Shown here piece after piece: positions 1 through 10,943 of a stretch of DNA of 64,000 nt (its first letter is position 1; the number at the start of each line of letters is the position of its first letter). The notes under the pieces were generated by a model. That model was given only the letters and a program-made list of their open reading frames with translations. It had not been told where the DNA came from and searched no databases. The translations under genes and the position numbers were made by a program. Origin of the DNA: Desulfogranum mediterraneum DSM 13871 (lineage in GTDB: Bacteria > Desulfobacterota > Desulfobulbia > Desulfobulbales > Desulfobulbaceae); NCBI RefSeq assembly GCF_000429965.1, contig NZ_KE387007.1, positions 1-64,000 of the forward strand, read 5' to 3'.

Positions 1-86
1 AGACTACAACGTTGATAGGTCGGGTGTGGAAGTGCAGTAATGCATGGAGCTAACCGATACTAATTAGCCGTGAGGCTTAACCATAT
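1..86 (+). rRNA. rrl: 23S ribosomal RNA, 3' end (partial)
   Basis: The window opens inside the last helix region of a 23S rRNA gene. The stretch reading CTAACCGATACTAATTAGCC followed by GTGAGGCTTAACCA is the conserved 3' terminus of bacterial 23S rRNA. The 5' part lies outside the window. The exact 3' boundary is placed by analogy with other bacteria. Confidence 0.93.
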
Positions 87-140
87 CCTTTTTTAAACAA
101 AGTATTTACCCTGCTACTTTAATTGTCACAGTTTTTGATA

Positions 141-257
<117 letters not shown>

Positions 258-266
258 TCTTTTATA

Positions 267-309
267 GAAAAAGCTCCAATCATCATTGATGATTGGAGCT
301 TTTTTTTTG
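267..309 (+). terminator. Rho-independent terminator of the rRNA operon
   Basis: A perfect 14-bp stem (AAGCTCCAATCATC pairing with GATGATTGGAGCTT) with a tiny loop is followed by a run of eight or more T residues. It lies ten nucleotides after the 5S gene and ends the rRNA operon. Confidence 0.93.
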
Positions 310-647
310 GGGTTTTGAATCTGGTCCTTTTCCAGCTGCCGGGCAATGATCAGGGCTTGAATCGGAACAAGGCCGGCAGGTTCATGATGTGAGGCCCTTA
401 AAGGGCCCTGAAATCAAAATGACTACAATTCATGATCTCAGGGGCGGATGGAATGGCTCCGTGCCTTCCCAGGGGCTGATGAAGGGGTTTACGGGCCTCG
501 GGATCTGTTTCCCCGCCTTTTCCCAGGCCTCAGTCCATAGTGCTGAACCACAGCCTGAGACCTTCACTCCTCCCGCTCCAGAATCTTGTTTACTGCCGCA
601 ACCATACTCTCCTTGGGCAGGAGGCGTTGAATCGAATCTACCCCATC
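310..647. other. Intergenic stretch with no recognisable feature
   Basis: This stretch separates the rRNA terminator from the 3' end of the convergent Mut7-C gene. I see no convincing gene, repeat or regulatory site. A 155-codon plus-strand open frame starting at 389 runs antisense into the Mut7-C gene, has no clear Shine-Dalgarno site and resembles no family I know. Confidence 0.5.
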
Positions 648-1445
648 TTACTTTCGCAATATTCGGCTTAGAGAGAGTGCCTCGATCACCATCTTTTCCA
701 TGGCGTCCCTGTGGCTGCCCGGCCAGTAGATTTTATCACAGCCCGGGCAACGGAAAAAGGTATCATAATATTTACGGGTCAAGGGTTCCAGCAGGGGCAG
801 CAGATCCTCTTTGGCTGCCGGTTGCAGCAGTGCATTGCACTTTATACAGCGACTGAATGGGTTGAGCCGCCCAGACAGGCCGTAGTAGGCGATAATTTCA
901 GCCAGCTGTTGAATGGGATCTTCTGAGCGGATCAGGTGGCCGTGTTCGATAATTTTTCGCCGGAGCAGACCACGATCCCTGCTCAGGAGGATACATCCCC
1001 TCTGGGCAGCCAGCAGGGCGAGCTCGTGATCGGTCCATTGGGGCTGATATAGGGTATCCATCCCGATCATGCGCAGGTAGGTTCGCAGCCTGGCCACATT
1101 GACATCCACCAGGAAGCGGAGTCGGGGCAGTGGCTTGGGGCGCAGGAAGCTGGGCCGGCATGGATCCACTGGAGGAACAAGGGGGTAAATCCGGATCTGG
1201 TCGCCGGGACAGGGCTGATAAGAAAAGTCTACGCTCTTGCCATTGACAGAGATGGCGCCGATCTCTGTGTGGGGAATGGTGAAGGACTCGATGGTATCTT
1301 TGATGGACGTCCGGTGTTCGAGGCTGTGGTAAAGCCTTGGCATCATTCGCAGGGAGCCCTGCAGAAGAGGGCGCAGCGCGCCATGAAACTCCAGACCTAT
1401 TGCCCCGCTTTCTTGACCAGGGGATATTTTTTTATCGGCACACAT
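648..1445 (-). CDS. Mut7-C RNase-like protein with N-terminal ubiquitin-like domain
   Basis: A protein of 265 residues with two recognisable parts. The first (about 10-90) fits the ubiquitin-like domain that often precedes Mut7-C, with a sulfur-carrier-like segment (VNGKSVDFSYQPCPGDQIRI). The second is a Mut7-C domain, a PIN-fold RNase relative: FLVDVNVARLRTYLRMIG, SRDRGLLRR, then four cysteines in two pairs (CIKCN and CPGCDKIYWPGSH) that probably bind zinc. The start at 1445 is chosen because GGAGAGGAG lies just upstream; the frame stays open to 1574 without a better start. Nuclease activity is inferred from the family; the substrate is unknown. It lies downstream of the sensor kinases on the same strand with a gap of about 140 bp. 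Confidence 0.85.
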   Translation of the reverse strand: MCADKKISPGQESGAIGLEFHGALRPLLQGSLRMMPRLYHSLEHRTSIKDTIESFTIPHTEIGAISVNGKSVDFSYQPCPGDQIRIYPLVPPVDPCRPSFLRPKPLPRLRFLVDVNVARLRTYLRMIGMDTLYQPQWTDHELALLAAQRGCILLSRDRGLLRRKIIEHGHLIRSEDPIQQLAEIIAYYGLSGRLNPFSRCIKCNALLQPAAKEDLLPLLEPLTRKYYDTFFRCPGCDKIYWPGSHRDAMEKMVIEALSLSRILRK

Positions 1446-1583
1446 AGAGGTGGGCTCCTCTCCGCCCCTTGAACAGGTTTCCCGCACTGCCGGCCGGACG
1501 CTCAACGCATGGAAGCTGCTACGCCACCTGGTGTCGGCCTTGTCCGCAGCACAACGTTTGTCTGATCCTCTCAACCCTCCTGC

Positions 1584-4500
1584 TTACGCCCCTGCCAGCA
1601 CTCGGCGGATGGTGCTGGCAATCTTGAGCAGCTCATAGGGCTTAACCACAAAGGCACTGATGCCTGCCTCTCGGGCCACCTGTTCGTTGAGCAACTCACT
1701 GTAGCCACTGACGAGAATTATCGGGATATCCGGGCGAATCCGGAGACACTGCCTGGCCAACTCAATACCGGTCAGCTTGGGCATGGTCATATCGGTGAAC
1801 ACCAGGTCAAAGGCCTCGGGGCTGCTTCGAAACAACTCCAGGGCCTCAAGGCTATTGGTGGTGCCGGTGATAGTGTATCCCAGGGTTCCCAGCATCTCTT
1901 CCCCCATGGTCACCAGCATTGGTTCGTCATCCACCAACAGGATGTGTTCGTCTCCCCTGGGCGCTACCTCTCTTTTCAGAGCGTTGCCACTGTGGCGGAG
2001 ATCCTTTTCCAACCGAGGCAGATAGACCTGGAAGGCACTCCCTCTGCCCGGCTCACTGTCCACGCTGATCGCGCCATTATGCCTTTCAACGATCCCCAGG
2101 ACAACGGCGAGTCCCATACCCGTCCCCTCCCCCGTCTCCTTGGTGGTAAAGTAGGGTTCAAAGATCCGTTCCATCAGTGTTGGTTCAATACCTTGGCCGG
2201 TATCCCTGATCTCCATCCTGATATATCGACCAGGAGCAAGTTCTGGAATCTGAGCAACAGGCGCATCGGCTGTCTCGACCGGCTCCAGGGTTATTGTCAG
2301 CTTGCCCCCTGTTCCGGCCATGGCCTGGGCGGCGTTGCTGCAGAGATTCATCAGGACCTGGTGCATCTGGGTGGCATCGGCGAGAATCGTGTCGTCTGGT
2401 TGGCTGATTCGAAAATCCCGACTCAGCTCAATGGTGGTTGGCAGGGATGAGCGGATGAGCTTGAGTACCTCCTTGGCAATCAGGATCAGGGATATCGGTC
2501 GTAACTGCTGTTCACTCTGACGACAGAAGGTGAGGATCTGATTAACCAACTCCCCGGCTCGTTTCCCTGCCTGGTAGACCTGGCCCAGATAGCGTTGTAC
2601 ATCAGGGGCAATGGGGCTGCTGGTCAGAGCCATCTCGGTGTAACCGATGATGGCGTTGAGGATATTATTGAAGTCATGGGCAATGCCGCCTGCCAGATTG
2701 CCGATGGCTTCCATCTTTTGGGACTGGAGCACCCTGGCCTCCAGTTTTTTTCGTTCGGTGATGTCGATCAGTGAGGCCACCTGCCGGCTGCTCCCCGGGA
2801 TGGTGACCACCGTGGTAAACACCTCCACCAAGCGATGGTCTTTTCTCTGGATCTGTGCCTCGTAACTGTCGGCTGCTCCTTCAGCCGCCACCTGCGCGTT
2901 GGCTTTGCCGAGCCGGAGCTGCTGTCGACATTCCCTGACGATCAGCTGGCTCCAGCTCATGGTTCGCTCTATCTCTTGACGGGAATAACCGGTGAGCCGG
3001 ATAAATTCAGCGTTGACCAGGGAGATGGAGAGGTCCTCTTCGAAGATGACCATTGCGGTGCCGGTATTGTCAAAGATGGTCCGATAGCGTATCTCCGAGT
3101 CGCGTAACTCCTGCTCCATCCGTTTCCGCTCGCTGATATCCAGGACCGTGATGTTGTATTCCCGGGCCGGACCTTCTTCGGTTGTGCTCCCTGCTAGTTT
3201 CTCCTTGTCCCTCTGTTGGTGAGGCGAAGCGGCGATCAGTGTTGAGTTTAAGAGGACATCGATAACACGGCCGTCTCTGCGGCGAAATTGGCTCTCAAGA
3301 CTGGCCATGCCCTTTGCTTTGATCTCGGCATGGATCTGGTCTCCGACCCGGCTGTGCTCATCTTCCGTGAGGTAGATCAGGCGGCTCGACCGTCCCACCA
3401 ACTCCTCCTCAGCATAGCCCAGGATTTCGCAGAGTCGGGTGTTGACCTCCAGAAAGATGCGATTGGCAACAATGGCAATACCCGTTGGGGATGCCCTGAT
3501 AATGCTTTCCATCCTGGCCTCTTTTTCCTGCAGGGCTCCGACGGATTGCCGCCGTTCTTTCTCGGCGCGCAGCGCCCTGAGCCCATAGGCGACATCGGCT
3601 GCCAGTTGGGTGAGCAGCTGCTGCTCTTCAACGGTAAAGGCCGCCGGTTGCTGGGCCACGATGCAGAGGACCCCGGTCTGGCGGTCAATGAACAGGGGAA
3701 AGGCGATCACAGAACGACAGCGTCGCTGCTCAACGGCAGGACACCAGCAGGCAAGGTCCGTGTCTTTGCTCAGGTCCTCATAGACAACCGTTTTACCGGT
3801 CCTGATGGCCCGGCCAAGGGGGTTTCTGCCCTCCTGGCGATCCGCCCAGGAAAGATGGATCTCGCTTTTCAGGCAGGCGAGTTCGCAACCGGCATAGGCC
3901 ACGGGGCGAACGGTTTGGGCCGGATCCTGTTCGGCAAAGGCGACACAGGCCGTCTTGTAGTTACCGCTCTCCACGATGATGCGGCAGATGCCTTCGATAA
4001 AGGGCAACTCATCCGTGGAGTGGACCAGGGCCTGGTTGCATTCACTGAACATCTGCAGGGAACGATTCAGTCTGCGCAGTTCTCCCTCTGCCCGGTTTCG
4101 CTCCTCGATCTCTGAGCTCAACTCGGCATTGGCCAGGGAGAGCTGATCGGTACGCTCTGCCACCAACCTGGTCATCTCCTGCTGGAGGCTGTAAAGGCGG
4201 AGGTGGCTTTCAATCCTGGCCAGAACTTCGACCGGTTCAAATGGCTTGGAGATATAGTCAAGGCCACCGACGGCAAAGCCCTTGAGCTTGTCCTCGGTCT
4301 CGCCCAGGGCACTGATAAAGATGATCGGGATATGGCAAAAACGTTTGTCTGCCTTGAGGGTGCGACAGACCTGGTAGCCGTCCATCTTCGGCATCTTGAT
4401 ATCGAGCAGGATGAGATCCGGCAGCTCCACCGCCACGGAGCGCAAGGCCAGGGGACCGCTGGTGGCCGGGCGCACCCTATAGCCGTGGTCAGAGAGTACC

Positions 4501-4586
4501 TTGGCCAGGAGTTTAATATTGCTCGGGACATCGTCCACGATCAGAATCTGGTGTTTCCCGGCATCAAAGCTCTTATCGTTCATCAT
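1584..4586 (-). CDS. Hybrid sensor histidine kinase (REC-GAF-PAS-PAS-HisKA-HATPase-REC)
   Basis: A soluble protein of 1000 residues with no membrane segment. In order: an N-terminal receiver (about 12-130; acidic pair D18/D19, phospho-acceptor D62 in [12 protein letters not shown]114), a coiled coil, a GAF domain (about 185-345), two PAS domains (about 355-490 and 500-620), a HisKA dimerisation helix with the phospho-His in [11 protein letters not shown], a HATPase_c domain (DTGQGI, then GTGMGLAVV), and a C-terminal receiver ([26 protein letters not shown]). A receiver at each end suggests a relay step rather than a simple two-component pair. The ATG at 4586 follows GGAAGG and overlaps the upstream kinase gene by 14 bp, so the two are translationally coupled. 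No DNA-binding response regulator is adjacent. Signal and output are unknown. Confidence 0.92.
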   Translation of the reverse strand: MMNDKSFDAGKHQILIVDDVPSNIKLLAKVLSDHGYRVRPATSGPLALRSVAVELPDLILLDIKMPKMDGYQVCRTLKADKRFCHIPIIFISALGETEDKLKGFAVGGLDYISKPFEPVEVLARIESHLRLYSLQQEMTRLVAERTDQLSLANAELSSEIEERNRAEGELRRLNRSLQMFSECNQALVHSTDELPFIEGICRIIVESGNYKTACVAFAEQDPAQTVRPVAYAGCELACLKSEIHLSWADRQEGRNPLGRAIRTGKTVVYEDLSKDTDLACWCPAVEQRRCRSVIAFPLFIDRQTGVLCIVAQQPAAFTVEEQQLLTQLAADVAYGLRALRAEKERRQSVGALQEKEARMESIIRASPTGIAIVANRIFLEVNTRLCEILGYAEEELVGRSSRLIYLTEDEHSRVGDQIHAEIKAKGMASLESQFRRRDGRVIDVLLNSTLIAASPHQQRDKEKLAGSTTEEGPAREYNITVLDISERKRMEQELRDSEIRYRTIFDNTGTAMVIFEEDLSISLVNAEFIRLTGYSRQEIERTMSWSQLIVRECRQQLRLGKANAQVAAEGAADSYEAQIQRKDHRLVEVFTTVVTIPGSSRQVASLIDITERKKLEARVLQSQKMEAIGNLAGGIAHDFNNILNAIIGYTEMALTSSPIAPDVQRYLGQVYQAGKRAGELVNQILTFCRQSEQQLRPISLILIAKEVLKLIRSSLPTTIELSRDFRISQPDDTILADATQMHQVLMNLCSNAAQAMAGTGGKLTITLEPVETADAPVAQIPELAPGRYIRMEIRDTGQGIEPTLMERIFEPYFTTKETGEGTGMGLAVVLGIVERHNGAISVDSEPGRGSAFQVYLPRLEKDLRHSGNALKREVAPRGDEHILLVDDEPMLVTMGEEMLGTLGYTITGTTNSLEALELFRSSPEAFDLVFTDMTMPKLTGIELARQCLRIRPDIPIILVSGYSELLNEQVAREAGISAFVVKPYELLKIASTIRRVLAGA

Positions 4587-7500
4587 CGCCTTCCTGCACG
4601 CTGCTCGTCTCCTTTTCCAACAGTTCCAGTAATGGTTGATAATCCATACTCTCGACCTGTGCCTTCAGGGCTGCCTGGGTAGAGGGGGCCTCGACCGTCT
4701 CGACAAGCTCCCGCATCCGGAGGGTATCCAGGTGCAGCACGGCCTCATGGAGTTCCCTGCGCAGCTCAGCGGGCAGGGACGCCAGCTGCGCCGGTGTCAC
4801 CCTCTCTTCCTTATACTCTCTTTGCACTCCTTCTCCCAAGGGTTCGTAGCGATAGCGTACCCCAAGGTAGTGGGCCAACATCCCAAAAATTTCCTGATGA
4901 CGAAATGGTTTGCATACCAAGTCGTTACAACCGGCGGCCAGAATGGGGCCTCGTTCTTCCTTAAAGGCATGGGCGGTCAAGGCAACGATGGTGACCTCAT
5001 CTCCCCCCTCAGCGGTCATGGCCCTGATCAGTCTGGTCGCCTCCAGGCCGTCCATCTTCGGCATCCGGATATCCATCCAGATAAAGTCAGGGTGCCAGCG
5101 GCCAAAGGTCTCCACGGCCTCTGCTCCATCCTCTGCCTCCCGGACCGAGAACTCGGCGTTTTTCAGGAGATGGACCAGCAGGGTCCGGTTTTCCTCCCTG
5201 TCTTCCACCACCAGGATACGGGGGACCTGCTGACCCGCGGCCAGGCCGATGACCCGTTTCTGGGGAGAGGGGACGGAGAGCGGACCCTGCTCGGCCTCTT
5301 TGACCGGGATGGCCAGCCGGAAGGTGCTGCCGAGACCAGGCTGACTGCTGAGGCCGAGCTCACCGCCCATCATCCGGGCATATTCTCGACTGATGGTCAT
5401 GCCCAGGCCGGTTCCGGTCTGGCTGTGCCGGCCGCTTTCGGTCTGGTCAAAGGAGCTGAAGACCCGATCCTGTTCATCTGCAGCAATGCCCGGGCCTGTG
5501 TCGCGGACCTCTACGATCAGCACCCGGGATTCAGGGAGCCTGGTGCTGAGGGAGAGGGTCACGGAGATGGAACCCCGGTCGGTGAATTTTTCGGCATTGT
5601 CGATGAGGTTGACCAGAATCTGTTGCAGTTTATGGCCGTCCACCACCAGGTAGCGGGGCAGCTGTTCCAGGCCCTCAAGGTGGAAGAGGACACCCTTGGC
5701 CGTGATCCTGGGACGGAACATCGCGTCCAGATCGTGACAGAGACCGTGGATATCACAGCCCGCCTCTTCCAGGGGATTGCAACTGGATTCGATTCGGGAA
5801 ATTTCCAGGATATCGTTGATCAGGGCCAGCAGGTGCTCTCCGCTGCGGTTGATGGTGATCAGGGGCTCCTGCTGGTCTTCAGGGGTTGCAGGGTCCTGCT
5901 GCATCAGCTGGGTATAGCCCAGGATAACATTCAGCGGGGTGCGCAGCTCATGGCTCATGTTGGCCAGAAAGGTGCTCTTGGCTTGGTTGGCCGCCTCTGC
6001 ATGCTCCTTGGCCCGGGCCAGTTCGGCTGTGCGTTCGGCGACCAGTTCTTCCAGGTGATCCCGATAGTGGACCAGCTCCTGCTGGGCCTCTTTCATCTCG
6101 GTGATGTCGTTGATGGCGGCGAAGCTGCCGATAAAGGCCCCCTCTCTGTCATAGAGGGGTTTTGGGGTGACCATGCTTACCAGGGACTCACCGTTTTCTT
6201 TAATCCACTCCAGCTCATAGCGCTGGGACGCGTTCTTGCGGCGTTCTGCAAACTGGGCACGAAACCTGGTCCGACTCTCCTCGGTGAGCAGGGAGACCAG
6301 TTCCCGCCCCAGCAACTCCTCCCTGGGGATATCGATCATGATGGCGAACTGGGGGTTGGCATAGGAGATCTGCTGGTTGAGGTCAATGGAGACCACCCCC
6401 TCTCCCATGGTTTCGATCAGGGCACGGTAGCGTTCTTCACTGGCTCTGAGTTCAATTCCCGCCTGTCTGCGTTCGGTGATATCGGCGTGGGTGCCGACCA
6501 TACGTAGCGGTTTGCCTGACTCATCATGTTCCACCACCATGCCCCGGGAACGGATCCAGCGCCAGTCGCCGGATTGGGTCCGCAACCGGATCTCGATCTG
6601 GAATCGTCTGCCGTCCAGGTACTCCCGGACCGTTTGTTGGGCTTGCTCCCGGTCATCGGGATGAATCAAGCCCAGCCAGGAGTCAAAGTTCTGGGGGAAG
6701 GCATAGGGTGGGTAACCCAGCATGGTATAGTAACGGGGACTGAAAAAGGCGGTCCCGCTGGGGATATCCCAGTCCCAGACGCCCTCGTTGATGGCGTCCA
6801 GGGTCAGGGTCAACCGTTCCTGACTCTTCTGTAGGGCTGCCTCGGCACTTCTTCGTGCCGTCAGGGTGGCCAGCAGCCAGAGGAGCAGCAGAGACTCGGC
6901 AACCACAAAGCCGGCTATGGCGAAGATCTTGCCCATATCCCGTTCATAGGGGGAGGCTGGTTTGTTGATGAGGATGCTTCCGGTGGGCAGCTCGTTCTCG
7001 TCGATATTGAAGCGTTGCAGCTGGGAGTAGTCAAAGAAGGCCCGGGTAACTCCCTGCCTGAGAACCGGGAGCGTATCAGGATCTTCGCCTGCCAGGATGC
7101 GTTTGCCCAACTCGGCGGCAAGTTTCCCCTGGTAGTAGCCGTCAATCAGCTCCCCGCCCACCACACCGTATCCCAGATAGAGCTCCAGGAGGGCATAGAT
7201 CGGTACCGGGCTGGCTGCAGATAGGCGGCGGGCAAAGTCGGGGGCCGCAAGGTAACGGCCGGCCGCGTCCCGGAGGAATACCCCCAGCAGGACCACGGTG
7301 TCATCCGGAAGTTTTCGAACATGCGCCATGGCTGCCTCTTCGGTCATGGCTGGGGCATAGCTGATCTTCAGCCGGGGATAGCGGCCGGTGAGTTGTTCGC
7401 GAATAGAGTCGGCCCAGGCCCTGCCGGTCAGATCAGGATCATTGAGGACAAAGACCTCCCTGGTCCCCGGATGGAGCTTGAGGATGATCTCCAGGGTCCT

Positions 7501-8145
7501 GGCAGCATCAAATTCTTCTACCGCCCCGGTGACGAGAGGCTGGTCCTTTAGCATCTCGTCGCGGAAGAAGTTGACCCCGCAGAAGACCACCGGAACCAGG
7601 CCGAACAGCTGCCGGCGATACTGGAGCAGGAAGTTCAGGGCAAAGTTATCCGAGGCCAGGATCACGGCAAAGGAGGTGTTCCTGTACTTATGGGCGTAGA
7701 GTGCGCGGAGCATCCCGATATAGGTAGGGTCGGCAATCCGCTTGGTATCCATGTATTCAAAGTGGAGCTCCAACCTGTTGTCAACGGGCTGGAGCGCCTC
7801 GGTCACCGCCCTCTTGATGCCATCGTCCCAGCGCAGGCCGGGGTGGTAGGAGGCGAGAATGAGCACATCTCTTCTGGAGGCGTCAACCGGCTCGGCTGTC
7901 CATGCCAGGTGATCTGTCGCCAGCAGGACAGCAAGCAGCGCCAAGAGCAGTATGGCTGGTCTCAGGCTGTTTACCCTTGGTCCTCTCAACACGCCTCGCC
8001 CTGTTTCCAGGGGGGCAGCCGAGGTCCGTAGGGGCAGGGGTGGGCCCTGCTCTGCCCTGTTGTCTGCTGAAGGGGAGGAGATTCGGTCTGCAGATCGCGT
8101 CGGCAAAGAAGGGCCAGATGCTCCCGAGTTCAAGCCGTGGCTCAT
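4573..8145 (-). CDS. Membrane hybrid sensor kinase with ABC-substrate-binding-like sensor domain
   Basis: A protein of about 1190 residues. After a basic N-terminus comes one membrane segment (about 62-78). A periplasmic domain (about 92-375) follows, of the ABC substrate-binding fold seen in TrpX-type proteins: it opens [17 protein letters not shown] and contains [17 protein letters not shown] second membrane segment (about 405-425), two PAS domains, HisKA ([20 protein letters not shown]), HATPase_c ([14 protein letters not shown]) and a receiver ([27 protein letters not shown]) complete it. A C-terminal helical tail of about 90 residues may be a further phosphotransfer element, but I see no clear Hpt motif. 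The start at 8145 follows AAAGGAG; the frame is open to 8166. It sits 11 bp after hoxH, so the kinases are probably co-transcribed with the hydrogenase genes. Confidence 0.92.
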   Translation of the reverse strand: MSHGLNSGASGPSLPTRSADRISSPSADNRAEQGPPLPLRTSAAPLETGRGVLRGPRVNSLRPAILLLALLAVLLATDHLAWTAEPVDASRRDVLILASYHPGLRWDDGIKRAVTEALQPVDNRLELHFEYMDTKRIADPTYIGMLRALYAHKYRNTSFAVILASDNFALNFLLQYRRQLFGLVPVVFCGVNFFRDEMLKDQPLVTGAVEEFDAARTLEIILKLHPGTREVFVLNDPDLTGRAWADSIREQLTGRYPRLKISYAPAMTEEAAMAHVRKLPDDTVVLLGVFLRDAAGRYLAAPDFARRLSAASPVPIYALLELYLGYGVVGGELIDGYYQGKLAAELGKRILAGEDPDTLPVLRQGVTRAFFDYSQLQRFNIDENELPTGSILINKPASPYERDMGKIFAIAGFVVAESLLLLWLLATLTARRSAEAALQKSQERLTLTLDAINEGVWDWDIPSGTAFFSPRYYTMLGYPPYAFPQNFDSWLGLIHPDDREQAQQTVREYLDGRRFQIEIRLRTQSGDWRWIRSRGMVVEHDESGKPLRMVGTHADITERRQAGIELRASEERYRALIETMGEGVVSIDLNQQISYANPQFAIMIDIPREELLGRELVSLLTEESRTRFRAQFAERRKNASQRYELEWIKENGESLVSMVTPKPLYDREGAFIGSFAAINDITEMKEAQQELVHYRDHLEELVAERTAELARAKEHAEAANQAKSTFLANMSHELRTPLNVILGYTQLMQQDPATPEDQQEPLITINRSGEHLLALINDILEISRIESSCNPLEEAGCDIHGLCHDLDAMFRPRITAKGVLFHLEGLEQLPRYLVVDGHKLQQILVNLIDNAEKFTDRGSISVTLSLSTRLPESRVLIVEVRDTGPGIAADEQDRVFSSFDQTESGRHSQTGTGLGMTISREYARMMGGELGLSSQPGLGSTFRLAIPVKEAEQGPLSVPSPQKRVIGLAAGQQVPRILVVEDREENRTLLVHLLKNAEFSVREAEDGAEAVETFGRWHPDFIWMDIRMPKMDGLEATRLIRAMTAEGGDEVTIVALTAHAFKEERGPILAAGCNDLVCKPFRHQEIFGMLAHYLGVRYRYEPLGEGVQREYKEERVTPAQLASLPAELRRELHEAVLHLDTLRMRELVETVEAPSTQAALKAQVESMDYQPLLELLEKETSSVQEGDDER

Positions 8146-8156
8146 CTCTGCTCCTT

Positions 8157-9572
8157 TCAGGCGCAATCCAGGACCTGGCCATCGTTTGCCAGCACTTGGA
8201 TTGCGGGACCATCTGATCGTAAGGAGTGGGTGGAGCAGCTCAGGCAGGGGTCAAAGGCGCGGATGACCGCCTGGAGGCGGTTGATTACCGCGTCGGTGAG
8301 TTTGGGGCCTGTGAGGTAGTGGCGGGCTACCTGGAGCAGGCCCCTGTTCATGGCCAGGTTGTTGTTGCCGGTGGCCACAATTAGGTTGGCCCAGGTCATC
8401 AGGCCGTTGTCGTCCACCTGATAGTGATGAAACAGGGTGCCGCGGGGGGCCTCGACCACCCCGATACCCTCTGGGAAGTTGGCCTGACCAAGGGCCCGGA
8501 CCCGGGGACTGAGGATATCCGGATCTCGGAGCAGGCGTTCCAGGGTTTCCAGGCAGTAGAGGATCTCAATCAGCCGTGCCTGGTGGTTGTAAAAAGAACT
8601 GAGCAGCGGACCCTGGTCCTGTCGACGAAACTCGGTCCACTCCTGGTGGGCCAGGGGGGTGGTGATGCCGTTACAGACGTTGAGCCTTGCCGCAGGGCCC
8701 ACCCGGTAGATACCCTCCGGGTAGCCCAGGGGTTTGTAGTAGGGGGATTTAAGGTAGGAGTCTTTTTCGACGGCTTCACCAATATATTCCTGGTAGCGTG
8801 CGGGATCCACCTGATCGGCGACGATCTCTCCCTGTCCGTCGATGAAACGGAGCTTCCCCTCCACATGGGCAAGCTTCCCCTGCTCATCGACCAGGCCTAA
8901 AAAGGAGCTGGGGAAGTTGGCAAAGGTCGCGATCTCCCCCTGGTATCTATCCATGGATTGTTTGCAGAAATCCAGGCTGCGTTTGATGATCTCCAGGCCT
9001 TGGGGGAGGAGGGAGAGCAGCTGGTCCCGATGCTCCGGGCTCAGCGGTTGGTTGACGCCCCCCGGGACTACCCAGGAGGGGTGGATACGTTTGCCGGCAA
9101 AGCCCTCGATCACCTGTTGGCCGATCTTCCGCAGCCGGATGCCGTCCTGGGCAAAGGCGGGGTTTTCCTGTAATACCCCGAAGATATTTCGGTTGTCCGG
9201 ATCCGAGTCCATGCCGAGCAGCAGGTCCGGTGAGGAGAGATAAAAGAAACTCAGGGCATGGGACTGGATAAATTCCCCACAGTTGAGCAGCTGGCGCAGT
9301 TTTGCAGCGGCCTCTGGTACCCGGATGCCCATGATAGTGTCACAGGCCCGGGCCGAGGCCAGGGAGTGGCTGATGGGGCAGATGCCGCAGATCCGTTCCA
9401 CCAGGGCGACCATCTCGGTGTAGGGTCTGCCGGCACAGAATTTTTCAAAGCCACGCAACTGGGTCACATGGAGGCGTGCATCGGCGACCTTTCCCTGCTC
9501 ATCCAGGGTGATGGTAATCTTGCCGTGACCCTCGATCCGGCTGACCGGCTCAATAACGAATTGCTGCCCCAT
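8157..9572 (-). CDS. hoxH: NAD-reducing [NiFe] hydrogenase large subunit HoxH
   Basis: The 471-residue catalytic subunit. The N-terminal ligand motif RICGICP gives Cys62 and Cys65. The C-terminal motif DPCLSCSTH gives Cys443, Cys446 and His449. Together these four cysteines hold the Ni-Fe(CN)2CO site. About 22 residues follow His449, as in large subunits whose tail is removed by a maturation endopeptidase; no such peptidase gene or hyp gene lies in the window. It pairs with HoxY, encoded 45 bp upstream, and forms the hydrogenase module of a cytoplasmic group 3d enzyme that couples H2 oxidation to NAD+ reduction, reversibly. The ATG at 9572 follows AGGAG. Last hox gene of the operon. Confidence 0.95.
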   Translation of the reverse strand: MGQQFVIEPVSRIEGHGKITITLDEQGKVADARLHVTQLRGFEKFCAGRPYTEMVALVERICGICPISHSLASARACDTIMGIRVPEAAAKLRQLLNCGEFIQSHALSFFYLSSPDLLLGMDSDPDNRNIFGVLQENPAFAQDGIRLRKIGQQVIEGFAGKRIHPSWVVPGGVNQPLSPEHRDQLLSLLPQGLEIIKRSLDFCKQSMDRYQGEIATFANFPSSFLGLVDEQGKLAHVEGKLRFIDGQGEIVADQVDPARYQEYIGEAVEKDSYLKSPYYKPLGYPEGIYRVGPAARLNVCNGITTPLAHQEWTEFRRQDQGPLLSSFYNHQARLIEILYCLETLERLLRDPDILSPRVRALGQANFPEGIGVVEAPRGTLFHHYQVDDNGLMTWANLIVATGNNNLAMNRGLLQVARHYLTGPKLTDAVINRLQAVIRAFDPCLSCSTHSLRSDGPAIQVLANDGQVLDCA

Positions 9573-9617
9573 AGAGCTGCTCCTGCTGTTGGTTGTTTGC
9601 CGTGTTGGCTTTTCTGT

Positions 9618-10151
9618 TCAAGCGCCGAATCTGCTCTTAGCGCTGAGATCCGGGATGCGGCCTGCCAGTAACTCGCTGAGTAAAAAGAAGATGGCCTCGC
9701 TGGGCGGTGGGCATCCCGGCAGGAAGAGATCAACCTCCACATAGGCGTGGAGCGGACGGACTCGGTCCCGCAGAGGCGGCACCTCCTCTTTCGGCAGCTG
9801 CAGCTGGCTGCTGGCCGTGGCCGTATAGACATGACGTAGCACCTCTTCCAGCTTGAACGCGTTGCGCATGGCAGGTACATTGGCCGTTACCGCACAGTCA
9901 CCCAGGGCGACCAGCAGCCGGCTCTGTTTGCGAATCAGCTGTAGTTTCTTGAGGTCGTCTTCGTTGCCCACCGCACCTTCCACCAGGGCGATGTCAACCG
10001 CCTCAGGAAAGTCGAGGGTATCCACCAGGGGACTGTAGACCAGTTCAATCTGCTCAGCGAGCTCCACCAGCCGTTCATCTATATCCAACAGGGACATGTG
10101 GCAGCCGGAGCAGCCGTCCAGCCAGGTTGTGGCGATACGTGCTTTGTTCAT
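9618..10151 (-). CDS. hoxY: NAD-reducing hydrogenase small subunit HoxY
   Basis: A 177-residue subunit carrying the proximal [4Fe-4S] cluster. Ligands are visible in WLDGCSGCHMSLLDID, in LVALGDCAVTANVP and in LFLPGCPPPSEA. The protein lacks the twin-arginine signal and the extra cluster domain of membrane-bound uptake hydrogenases, as expected for the short cytoplasmic group 3 small subunit. The ATG at 10151 is preferred over a TTG at 10172, since AAAAGGGA lies upstream of the ATG. It lies between hoxU and hoxH on the same strand. Confidence 0.94.
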   Translation of the reverse strand: MNKARIATTWLDGCSGCHMSLLDIDERLVELAEQIELVYSPLVDTLDFPEAVDIALVEGAVGNEDDLKKLQLIRKQSRLLVALGDCAVTANVPAMRNAFKLEEVLRHVYTATASSQLQLPKEEVPPLRDRVRPLHAYVEVDLFLPGCPPPSEAIFFLLSELLAGRIPDLSAKSRFGA

Positions 10152-10184
10152 GGGCGTGCTTTCCCTTTTCAAGGTGGCCTCAAG

Positions 10185-10943
10185 TTACTCCCGCCTGTTT
10201 GTCCGCATGGCCAGCAGCTGGGGGAGAAAGTGGCGATGTTTGATCATCTCGGCAACGGATGTCCCTTTTTCTGAAAGGGCACCGGTCGGACAGACCTGGA
10301 CGCATTTGCCGCAGGCGGTGCAGCTCTGAGAGGAACCCCAGGCTTGGTTCAGGTCGGTGATGACCCGGGAGGAGATGCCCCGGCCCATCACATCCCAGGT
10401 ATGGGCCCCCTCCACTTCCGCACAGACCCGGACGCAGCGCAGACAGAGGACACAGCGGTTGGGGTCCCGGATAAAACGCGCATGGGAGCCATCCACCTCC
10501 AGGCGAGGGTGGAGGTACTCGTAACGGACATGGCTCAGCCCCAGTTCCACGGCCAGCTCCTGCAGTTCACAGTGGCCGTTGGAGACGCAGACCGCACAGA
10601 CGTGATTGCGTTCAGAGAAGAGCAGTTCCAGGATCTTGCGGCGGTAGTCCTGCAGGCGCTGGGAGGCGGTGCTGATCACCATCCCCTCCTGGGGATAGGT
10701 CAGGCAGGCAGGGACCGGCCTGTTCTGGCCGCTGATCTCGACCAGGCATAAACGGCAGCCGCCATGACCGGACAGGCCGTCGAGTCGGCAGAGGGTCGGG
10801 ATATGGATCTTGTTCTGGCGGGCAATCTCCAGGATGGTCTCATCGGCCCGGCCGCTGAGATCCTGGCCGTCTATCTGCAGAGTGAGGATCCGTGGCGGAG
10901 GGGTGTTTTCTTGACTGTTTCGGGAAGCTGGGGAATGGTTCAT
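10185..10943 (-). CDS. hoxU: NAD-reducing hydrogenase diaphorase subunit HoxU
   Basis: A 252-residue iron-sulfur subunit related to the N-terminal part of NuoG. An N-terminal [2Fe-2S] ferredoxin domain shows [22 protein letters not shown] interrupted by variable residues, with a fourth Cys in PVPACLTY. Then comes the His-Cys3 cluster region ([19 protein letters not shown]) and a two-cluster ferredoxin domain ([11 protein letters not shown] and [16 protein letters not shown]). It passes electrons between HoxF and HoxY. The ATG at 10943 overlaps the TGA of hoxF as ATGA, with AGGGAGAGG upstream, so the two are coupled. Confidence 0.95.
   Translation of the reverse strand: MNHSPASRNSQENTPPPRILTLQIDGQDLSGRADETILEIARQNKIHIPTLCRLDGLSGHGGCRLCLVEISGQNRPVPACLTYPQEGMVISTASQRLQDYRRKILELLFSERNHVCAVCVSNGHCELQELAVELGLSHVRYEYLHPRLEVDGSHARFIRDPNRCVLCLRCVRVCAEVEGAHTWDVMGRGISSRVITDLNQAWGSSQSCTACGKCVQVCPTGALSEKGTSVAEMIKHRHFLPQLLAMRTNRRE

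Noticed and set aside
389-856. A 155-codon plus-strand open frame after the rRNA operon
   Set aside because: It overlaps the 3' part of the Mut7-C gene in antisense, has no ribosome site and its product resembles no protein family.
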